From NCBI GenBank assembly GCA_023416335.1, contig JAEZHY010000208.1, forward strand, positions 1 through 21,397: 21,397 nt of DNA. The letters are read 5' to 3'. Positions 15,387 to 21,397 of this stretch are shown piece by piece. The notes under the pieces are model-generated. The model did no database searches, was not told the origin of the DNA, and was given only the letters and a program-made list of their open reading frames with translations. This DNA comes from Pseudomonadota bacterium (lineage in GTDB: Bacteria > Desulfobacterota > Syntrophobacteria > Syntrophobacterales > Syntrophobacteraceae). Each line of letters starts with the position of its first letter. The stretch's first letter is position 1. The translations under genes were made by a program, and so were the position numbers.

Positions 15387-16541
15387 ATGACTCCGTTGCA
15401 AAGGGCCGGGATGGCGGTCCTTGGATTATTCATTTTTCTGGCTGCTATTTCCACCGTTGGAGCGACGCTGGCTGCGCTGCATTTCTGGCTCTTTTTGCGC
15501 CTGCCGGCGAACACGACTTTCGAAACCAGGCAGTTTTTCATTCCTCCCAAAACCGGCGCACACAGGGTAGCCGGCCTGCTCGAATCAAAAGGCGTAATTC
15601 GGGATGCCCGCTCCTTCTACATCCTCGCCTGGCTGAAGAAATCCCTGAATCGACTCCAGGCCGGCGAATATGCCTTTTCCACCGCTTCCACACCGGAACA
15701 GATTCTCGACCAGATAATAAACGGCAGGGTCGTTATTCATTCCGCCACCCTGCCGGAAGGTTCAACCTTGTGGGACGTTGCCAGGATTCTCGACCAGAAA
15801 GACCTTGCGTCGGGAGAGGAATTTCTCCAGGCGGCAAACGATCAGGAATTTATCCAATCGATGGGACTGAAGGCAAGAAGCCTCGAAGGGTATCTTTTCC
15901 CGGAAACATATTTCTTCAAGAAACCCATCTCGAGCGCCCAGATGGTCAAAGCCATGGCCCAGCAGTTCTGGCATCATCTGCCCGGTGAATGGCCGGCCCG
16001 CGCCAAAGAACTGGGGCGGTCCCTGAATGAGATCGTTACAATCGCATCCATGGTCGAGAAAGAAGCCGTCGTCGATTCCGAAAGGCCCATCATTGCGGGT
16101 GTTTTCTACAATCGACTCAAAATAAATATGCCCCTTCAAAGCGACCCGACGGCGGTATACGATATCCCGAATTTTTCCGGCCCGGTCACGGCGGGCCACC
16201 TGAGCCGTCAGAGTCCATATAATACCTATCATATCAAGGGACTTCCTCCCGGCCCCATCTGCAATCCGGGAGCAAAGTCCCTTATGGCTGCACTCTATCC
16301 CGGAAAAGTGCCTTATATCTATTTCGTGAGCAACAATGACGGGACTCATCGGTTTTCGGTAACCGCCGAGGAGCACAGGAAAGCGGTATCCAGTTATTAC
16401 GACTTGAAAAAGAAGGCCGCCGAGGAGAAAGCCGCGGCAGGTCACGGTCCCTCTCAGTCACAGGGAGAACCGGACCGGGAGCCGCAAAAACCGGAAGCCT
16501 CGGAGGATGCCGCTCACAGTCGGCAACCCGGCCAACAATAA
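15387..16541 (+). CDS. mltG: Endolytic murein transglycosylase MltG
   Basis: MltG cuts nascent peptidoglycan strands and ends their elongation. The start at 15387 has GGAGGG six bases upstream, giving 384 residues; the frame is open further upstream without support. One membrane helix spans about 9-38. A LysM-like part follows (FIPPKTGAHRVAGLLESKGVI, LPEGSTLWDVARIL). The YceG core includes EGYLFPETYFF, the catalytic-Glu motif IASMVEKEA (about 219-227), VFYNRLKINMPLQSDPTAVY and NTYHIKGLPPGPICNPG. The last 45 residues are a hydrophilic Lys/Glu/Gln/Pro tail. The nucleotidyltransferase gene follows after 87 bases. Confidence 0.95.
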   Translation: MTPLQRAGMAVLGLFIFLAAISTVGATLAALHFWLFLRLPANTTFETRQFFIPPKTGAHRVAGLLESKGVIRDARSFYILAWLKKSLNRLQAGEYAFSTASTPEQILDQIINGRVVIHSATLPEGSTLWDVARILDQKDLASGEEFLQAANDQEFIQSMGLKARSLEGYLFPETYFFKKPISSAQMVKAMAQQFWHHLPGEWPARAKELGRSLNEIVTIASMVEKEAVVDSERPIIAGVFYNRLKINMPLQSDPTAVYDIPNFSGPVTAGHLSRQSPYNTYHIKGLPPGPICNPGAKSLMAALYPGKVPYIYFVSNNDGTHRFSVTAEEHRKAVSSYYDLKKKAAEEKAAAGHGPSQSQGEPDREPQKPEASEDAAHSRQPGQQ

Positions 16542-16628
16542 TCTCCAATTCGGCCGGTTGATGCTCCGTTTCAATCAGATCGAACGCATGAGGGCGCAGG
16601 TTGTCTGAGATCGCCCGCGAGGAAAGAA

Positions 16629-17426
16629 ATGTCTGAGATCGCATCGATCGTTTTTGCTGCAGGGAAAGGAACCCGTATGACCGGGTATGCGGGAAACAAG
16701 ACCCTCCTGCCGCTCATCCCCGGGGATAACCTTTTCACGGGCAAACGGCCGCTGGTCCGCCAGGTTTTGGACAACCTGCCCGCAGGCCCCAAAGCAATCG
16801 TGTTGAATCATTGTGCCGATGAAGTCGGGAGGGCAACCGAAGGCCCCGGCATCAGCCATGTCCGTCAGACCGAAACAAACGGCACCGGGGGAGCCCTGCT
16901 TGCCGCCCGGGACTTTCTCCAATCGACAGAAGCAGACCGAGTGATCATCACTATGGGCGATGTCCCCCTGATCAGACCCGGCAGTTATTCCAGGCTGATT
17001 CAAATGCTGACGACGTGCTGCCTGGCCCTGCTCGCATTCCAGCCCGCAAATCGCGCGCAGTACGGCATGATCGAGACGAAGGATGACCATGTCGTCGGCA
17101 TTGTGGAATGGAAATACTGGAAGGAATACTCTGCCGAAAAGCAGCAACAACTCAGGTACTGCAACGCCGGTGTCTATGCCGCCCGCAGGGATGTCCTTCT
17201 GAAGTACCTGGATACCCTGGAGAGACACCCCCATGAGGTAATAAAGGAACGAAACGGCAAGTTGACTCCCATCAAAGAGTACTTCCTGACGGACCTGGTG
17301 GAAATGATGCACAAGGACGGCTTACAGGTAGGCATGACCCTGGCGCCCGAAGAGGAGGTCATCGGGGTAGACACGCCCGAATCGCTCGAAGCTGTGCAAA
17401 AACTCTTCAGGCAAATGCAGCATTAA
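16629..17426 (+). CDS. GlmU-type nucleotidyltransferase without acetyltransferase domain
   Basis: A 265-residue NTP-transferase fold. The signature AAGKGTRM (10-17) and K24 bind the nucleotide. TNGTGGALLAA (83-93) corresponds to the GlmU LGTGHA segment, and GDVPL (110-114) holds the metal-binding Asp. The closest pattern is the UDP-N-acetylglucosamine pyrophosphorylase half of GlmU (about 230 residues in E. coli), but the left-handed beta-helix acetyltransferase half is missing and the gene simply ends. The substrate is therefore uncertain; another sugar-1-phosphate is possible. The ribosome site is gagg, seven bases before the ATG. It follows mltG, which hints at cell-wall precursor supply. 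Confidence 0.85.
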   Translation: MSEIASIVFAAGKGTRMTGYAGNKTLLPLIPGDNLFTGKRPLVRQVLDNLPAGPKAIVLNHCADEVGRATEGPGISHVRQTETNGTGGALLAARDFLQSTEADRVIITMGDVPLIRPGSYSRLIQMLTTCCLALLAFQPANRAQYGMIETKDDHVVGIVEWKYWKEYSAEKQQQLRYCNAGVYAARRDVLLKYLDTLERHPHEVIKERNGKLTPIKEYFLTDLVEMMHKDGLQVGMTLAPEEEVIGVDTPESLEAVQKLFRQMQH

Positions 17427-18308
17427 TCCGCCACGATCCGCCCCGTTCGTCCCGAGCCGCGGATATTCTTTCAGTGGACCTGGAGAAGCAGCAAACACGG
17501 TCCACACCCCTATTGAGAGACGGGCGCCAACCGAAAAGGGCCGTAGGATGGGTGGGAGCGGAGCGGGAACCCATCGTTTTTTGGGCTCGTTTCCCTCTCA
17601 TCTGCCGGGAAACTAAGAGACTGTCGAATACGACTTCTTTTTCCGTATGACAACCTTCCCGTGTTTCCAGGCACCGACTTATGCCCCTCCGGCCAATCAT
17701 TCCCGGGCGTTCCGAAAAACGATGGGTTGTCACCCATCCTACGCCTCCAAATGATCGCGGCAGCCTCGAATGACTTACAGAGCCCGGCTTCGTCATTCCG
17801 CGGGTGGTCCAGGCAACAGGTTCTAACGTTGCCTGGGTCCGGAGGACAAGAGGCTTCGCGTAGATTACCGTCCCTCTTGCCTGCGGCACGGGCAACCAAA
17901 ACCATGTTGCCCGTGTCACCCACGTTTGGTTCCGAGCGCAAGGCGGTGGGCACGATGAGGCGTTGTGCCCACCCTACGCGACTCACCGTCCACTTGTTTT
18001 ACATTCCACCTTCACAAAAGATTCCGGCCTCTGTCTCTCAATAGGGGGTGGCGCGACGGGTAAGACACCTGCGCCTTATGGATTTCCGTGCCCACCCTAC
18101 CGTCCGGTCCGATAATTTGGGCAACCACCTCTTTGTGCATTCAGATACGCAGCCCACCCACTTTGCTTTAACTCACCATGGTCTCAGGGCAATCCGGAAC
18201 CTGTCCAAAAGCAACAACCTTCCCCAGCTTGAAAAGCGGATCTATTCGGATATGATAACAACTCCGTAGCTATTATCCGGAATTGGACTCAATTTTCACT
18301 TAATCGCG
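17427..18308. repeat. Intergenic cluster of palindromic repeats
   Basis: About 880 non-coding bases carrying at least five hairpins: gatgggt/acccatc (17547-17553, 17569-17575), the same arms at 17721-17727 and 17732-17738, ccaggcaac/gttgcctgg (17809-17817, 17828-17836), cacgggcaac/gttgcccgtg (17887-17896, 17906-17915) and ggtgggcac/gtgcccacc (17945-17953, 17965-17973). The first two, with flanking gtaggatgggt and acccatcgtttttt, are the same unit in opposite orientation. Another gtgcccaccctac lies near 18089. There is no transposase, so it resembles a REP/BIME-type cluster. Confidence 0.7.
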
Positions 18309-18983
18309 ATGAAACGATCTCTTAAGTACCTTTTTGCAGTGTTGCTTTCCCTTTCCCTTCTCTCCCTGGCCGGCAATTCGCATCGATTGCCTGTCCCGGA
18401 CAACATTGGTCCATCCATAAGACGGTGGATTTCTTCCGCATTCAAACTGCCTCAGTTCGTTGTACTTCCTTACCGCTATGCCGGTCTTCTGCTTGCTCCC
18501 GCTCCGGACCGGCTGCCAATTCCGGTTGACGGAGTTAAAGAATCGAGGCTCTACGGTTCGTTCGGGGCCCCCAGATCGGGGAACAGAAAACATGCAGGGA
18601 TAGATATATTTGCAGGGCGGAACACACCGGTCCGGAGCACCACGGACGGGATTGTGATCAGGCGGGGAACAAACAGGCTCGGAGGAACAGTCATCTCGGT
18701 TCTGGGGCCCGGCGGCCAGGTTCACTACTACGCTCACCTGGAAAGATACGGAGATTTCCACAGATTCGACTGGGTAAACCGGGGAGATATAATAGGTTAT
18801 GTCGGCAATTCAGGGAATGCCAAGACAACTCCGACGCACCTGCACTACGGAATATACAGCGTCACGGGCGCCATTGATCCTTATCCGCTACTGGCGGAGC
18901 AAAAGGAGGTGCAGAAGACCGATATTGTGAGTCGGGGTCCGAATAGCCAAAAACAGCCTTTCGGAGTCGGACACCATAGTTAA
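18309..18983 (+). CDS. M23-family zinc metallopeptidase, exported
   Basis: A 224-residue protein with a signal peptide or N-terminal anchor (MKRSLKYLFAVLLSLSLLSLAG) and an M23 (LytM) domain at about 80-190. The zinc ligands are visible: H95 and D99 in HAGIDI, and H179 in PTHLHYGIY with catalytic H177 (HxH). The surrounding LYGSFGAPRSGNRKHAGIDIFA, GTVISVLGPGGQVHYYAHL and RGDIIGYVGNSGNA are standard for the family, which cuts peptide cross-links of peptidoglycan or activates amidases. The ribosome site is weak. The stop is 43 bases from that of the convergent VOC gene, with no clear terminator between them. Confidence 0.9.
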   Translation: MKRSLKYLFAVLLSLSLLSLAGNSHRLPVPDNIGPSIRRWISSAFKLPQFVVLPYRYAGLLLAPAPDRLPIPVDGVKESRLYGSFGAPRSGNRKHAGIDIFAGRNTPVRSTTDGIVIRRGTNRLGGTVISVLGPGGQVHYYAHLERYGDFHRFDWVNRGDIIGYVGNSGNAKTTPTHLHYGIYSVTGAIDPYPLLAEQKEVQKTDIVSRGPNSQKQPFGVGHHS

Positions 18984-19026
18984 CTATGCACATCCGATTT
19001 CCAACCTGGCATTTTTCTGAGGCCTG

Positions 19027-19653
19027 TTATTTCCGTCCCCTGCTCCCCGGCCTCTGTTCGTCCCACCAGTTTTTCTTCTCTCCCGTAACGAGTTCCGTTC
19101 CCTCTCCGGGGAAAATATCCCGTTCACTTTCAGGTGTCGGGGTCAGCACTGCAGGCCACATATCGAATTTCGGTTCCGACCCTTCCAGTGCATTTGCCGC
19201 CGGCGCCGAATCCACCAGCTTGGGATCGCGACCGATATCGGTCCCCTCCACCGCCGCGCTGAACTCGATGGGAATACCATTCGGGTCGAAAGAGTAAATG
19301 GAGTGCATTATGCCGTGGTCGATTACGTCTGAAACCCAGAACCCCGCGGCGTCGATCCTGTCTTTTAACTCCCACAGTCCTTCGTCACCGTCTACGGCAA
19401 ATGAAACATGGTCGAACACCATCGGGCCGGCAACGGGCATTCCATGGTCCTTCAGCGCAACCGGTTCGACATCGGGCCATTCGAAGAAAACAACATAGTG
19501 CTGAGGTGCTATTTCAAAGAAATAGAGCTTGTACCCCTTTTTTCCGAGACCCGCTACCATCCTCATACCCAGCAAATCGCGCCAGAACCGAATGGTCCCG
19601 TCCATATCCCTGGTTGCCATCGCCAGGTGGTGAATTCCCTTGAAACGGAACAT
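19027..19653 (-). CDS. VOC-superfamily (glyoxalase-like) protein
   Basis: A 208-residue protein with two beta-alpha-beta-beta-beta modules of the vicinal-oxygen-chelate fold in residues 1-135. Likely metal ligands are H9 (GIHHLAMATRDMD), E58 (YVVFFEWPD), H82 (FDHVSFAVD) and E130 (DPNGIPIEFSAA), the normal His-Glu-His-Glu arrangement. The last 70 residues (from EGTDIGRDPK, with PKFDMWPAVLTPTPES and NWWDEQ) form a hydrophilic extension outside the fold. The ribosome site aaaggaa lies seven bases before the ATG. The substrate is unknown; ring-cleaving dioxygenase or glyoxalase-type activity are both possible. Confidence 0.88.
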   Translation of the reverse strand: MFRFKGIHHLAMATRDMDGTIRFWRDLLGMRMVAGLGKKGYKLYFFEIAPQHYVVFFEWPDVEPVALKDHGMPVAGPMVFDHVSFAVDGDEGLWELKDRIDAAGFWVSDVIDHGIMHSIYSFDPNGIPIEFSAAVEGTDIGRDPKLVDSAPAANALEGSEPKFDMWPAVLTPTPESERDIFPGEGTELVTGEKKNWWDEQRPGSRGRK

Positions 19654-20356
19654 CTCACATTCCTTTCTGCCTATGTCCGTATGCGGAAATTGAACTGATT
19701 TTCCCGCCCGGATCCAACCTTTGCCGCTTGGCCGCCGTACCTGGAATCGATACCCCCATCAGGGACTTAACTATGATCGAGGCTGTTCAGTTAGTCACAA
19801 TAAAACGGCTTTGGCTTCATTCTTTAACACAGAACGCCGGAGGCCGGGAATGAGAGATTGAATCGGCATTCTCCCCTTCGCTTCGGCGGTTCCACTCCCA
19901 CTCGCCCGGGACGTCAAATTCCGACACGATTGTGAAATTATTTAACTTTTGACTTTATGCAAAAATGATTGTGCACCCTCCGATTCGATTATTAGCTGTT
20001 GAAATCCCATATTAGTCATGCTATTGGAAACTTCCGTGTAAGTTTGCCCAGGGTACCGGCTGCTTGAAAGTGCCTGCTAGTGCTGTTTTCGCTCATGCTG
20101 CTTCTTGCCGGGAGAATGAACGTAGGGTTCTTCCATCGCTCTCATCCGAAGCTCTGCTCTGGCGTATACACATTCGAGGCAAAACTCAATCGTTCTCATA
20201 TGAGAGTCCTTAGCGTTTTCATTGACCTTTGTTTTTTAGCGGGTTAAATCACCACTACCCAATGAGACGCTTTTTTAAGTAAAAACGGGCGGAAACGGTC
20301 CCCCCCTGCCGGAAGCAGCTCAGACCGGTTTCCGATTTCCCCCGAGGTAAGCCTTT
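19654..20356. other. Long non-coding interval upstream of the RsbRD-dsrM genes
   Basis: About 700 bases without a gene I can support. Visible items are a 12-base palindrome TCTCATATGAGA (20194-20205), two promoter-like pairs (TTGAAA/TATTGG at 19999-20027 and TTGACC/TAAATC at 20222-20250) and an A/T-rich stretch around 19925-20000. The length suggests regulatory content for the dsr operon. Confidence 0.5.
20222..20250 (+). promoter_or_regulatory. Candidate promoter of the RsbRD-dsrM operon
   Basis: TTGACC (20222-20227) and TAAATC (20245-20250) are 17 bases apart, giving a leader of about 100 bases before the ATG at 20357. The -10 box is poor. The palindrome TCTCATATGAGA lies about 17 bases upstream of the -35 box, a plausible activator position. 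Confidence 0.35.
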
Positions 20357-20893
20357 ATGAATTCAATTGATGCTATTGTTTTGTCGAAGAAGAAGCTTGT
20401 TCTTCAGAAGTGGTTCGACCTCCTGGTTAATACCTATCCGATCGAAACCGTGCGGATGCTCAAAAAGGAATCCAATCAGTTCGCAAATCCGGTTGGACAC
20501 ACCTTTTCACATGCGCTGGGAGAGATTTTCGACGAGTTTTTCCAGGAGAACGATCTCGAAAAGATGACCGCCCTGCTGGACAGGATCATCAGAATCAGGG
20601 CCGTCCAGGATTTTGCCCCTTCCGGCGCCCTCGCCTTTATTTTCTCTTTAAAGCAAATAGCCAGGGAATTTCTCCAGACCGAAATTGCCGAAGGGCAGGT
20701 CAAGAATGAGGACCTGTCCGAATTCGACGAGAGAGTAGACGGACTGGCTTTGCTCGCTTTCGATGTTTACGCGCGCTGCCGTGAAAACCTGTTCGAAGTC
20801 AGGATTGGCGAAATAAAAAACAGGACCCACAGACTTCTTCAAAGGGCCGAACTCATTGCTGAGGTTCCTCCCGAGAAGCCTGAGGCCGAGTAA
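20357..20893 (+). CDS. RsbRD N-terminal-domain protein upstream of dsrM
   Basis: A 178-residue, all-helical soluble protein matching the RsbRD_N type of sensory domain: KKKLVLQKWFDLLVNTYP at the start, then FANPVGHTFSHALGEIFDEFF, LDRIIRIRAVQDFAPSGALAFIFSLKQIAREFL and a C-terminal helix ending in RTHRLLQRAEL. It contains no STAS domain, unlike stressosome RsbR proteins. Genes of this type commonly precede dsrM in sulfate-reducing Desulfobacterota, which supports both the call and the taxonomy. The ribosome site is gaggt, about nine bases before the ATG. The gap to dsrM is 43 bases, so the two are likely co-transcribed. A regulatory or sensory role in the dsr operon is inferred, not proven. Confidence 0.88.
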   Translation: MNSIDAIVLSKKKLVLQKWFDLLVNTYPIETVRMLKKESNQFANPVGHTFSHALGEIFDEFFQENDLEKMTALLDRIIRIRAVQDFAPSGALAFIFSLKQIAREFLQTEIAEGQVKNEDLSEFDERVDGLALLAFDVYARCRENLFEVRIGEIKNRTHRLLQRAELIAEVPPEKPEAE

Positions 20894-20936
20894 CCATAAA
20901 CCACATAACCAAACTAACTGAAACGAGGGTTTGTAA

Positions 20937-21397
20937 ATGGGCATCAGGTTTTCCTTAGCTGCAGTCGTTGCGCTCGTTTTGGCTGTTTTTCTGGGAGTGA
21001 AGGCGGCTGGATTGACTTACTTCTTCGGCGTCTTTATGCCGTACGCAGCCATCTTCGCCTTTCTGGGCGGCATCGTTTGCAAGGTTCTGATTTGGGGACG
21101 TTCTCCTGTTCCCTTCCGGATCCCGACTACGGCCGGCCAGCAGAAATCACTGCCGTGGATCAAACACAACAGACTCGACAACCCGGTCACCAAGCAGGAA
21201 ACGGTGGGCAGGATGATCCTGGAAGTGCTTCTTTTCCGGTCGCTTTTCAGGAACACAAAATTCGAGTTAGACAAGAACGGCCCCAAGATCTACTACCAGT
21301 GGGAAAAATGGCTCTGGCTTGCAGGCCTGGCGTTCCATTATTCCTTCCTGGTCATCCTAATCAGGCACCTGCGCTTCTTCACCACCCCGGTACCCTT
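20937..21397 (+). CDS. dsrM: Sulfite-reduction-associated complex membrane subunit DsrM, N-terminal part
   Basis: The gene runs off the right edge; 153 complete codons are visible from the ATG at 20937 (gagg eight bases upstream). The first membrane helix (SLAAVVALVLAVFLGVKAAG) is followed by FFGVFMPYAAIFAFLGGIVCKVLIWGRSPVPFRIPTT, a DsrM/HmeC hallmark. A cytoplasmic loop comes next (WIKHNRLDNPVTKQETVGRMILEVLLFRSLFRNT), then LAFHYSFLVILIRHLRFF, whose His residues are candidate heme b ligands. DsrM is the cytochrome b subunit of DsrMKJOP. It takes electrons from menaquinol and passes them toward DsrK for reduction of the DsrC trisulfide in sulfate respiration. dsrK should follow immediately outside the window. 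Confidence 0.95.
   Translation, partial: MGIRFSLAAVVALVLAVFLGVKAAGLTYFFGVFMPYAAIFAFLGGIVCKVLIWGRSPVPFRIPTTAGQQKSLPWIKHNRLDNPVTKQETVGRMILEVLLFRSLFRNTKFELDKNGPKIYYQWEKWLWLAGLAFHYSFLVILIRHLRFFTTPVP

Noticed and set aside
17661..18044. Plus-strand frame of 127 codons in the repeat cluster
   Set aside because: It runs straight through four palindromes, which explains its residues better than selection for a protein.

Overview
The window looks like a chromosomal segment of a sulfate-reducing Desulfobacterota bacterium, probably near Syntrophobacter. The best taxonomic evidence is at the right edge: an RsbRD-N-domain gene followed by dsrM, the first gene of the dsrMKJOP sulfite-reduction electron-transfer complex. 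A menaquinone methyltransferase (ubiE/menG) and base composition fit. No tRNA, rRNA, CRISPR array or insertion-sequence transposase was seen.

Layout. At 2-541 is the end of an OprM-type efflux outer-membrane factor, followed by about 500 non-coding bases with palindromic repeats. At 1061-4158 (minus) are an unrecognised 230-residue protein and an exported FecR/DUF6600 protein with a Gly/Ser/Arg-rich tail. At 4434-5292 (plus) are a CBS-pair protein and a small exported protein. At 5360-5529 is a near-textbook regulatory leader: promoter, yybP-ykoY (Mn2+) riboswitch aptamer and overlapping intrinsic terminator. It precedes a TFIIB-type zinc-ribbon gene and a Tim44-like membrane protein gene. 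At 7374-8183 is a NuoF/HndC-like iron-sulfur protein lacking the FMN/NADH fold, ending at a bidirectional terminator shared with a minus-strand DUF1573 gene. That DUF1573 gene carries an in-frame TGA exactly where the family has its first conserved Cys, making it a candidate selenoprotein.

From 15135 down to 9094 runs a minus-strand block: purM, moxR, a DUF58 gene, a TgpA-like transglutaminase, rpmB and ubiE. MoxR, DUF58 and transglutaminase form a familiar cassette. The DUF58 gene seems to have lost or use a non-standard start codon (GTA). On the plus strand follow mltG, a GlmU-like nucleotidyltransferase without acetyltransferase domain, about 880 bases of palindromic repeats, an M23 peptidase gene, a convergent VOC-family gene, about 700 non-coding bases, then the RsbRD-N gene and dsrM.

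The two observations most worth following are the UGA-containing DUF1573 gene and the Mn2+ riboswitch in front of a zinc-ribbon/Tim44 pair, since neither downstream gene is a usual member of that riboswitch regulon. Functional calls rest on recalled family motifs; no database search was possible.
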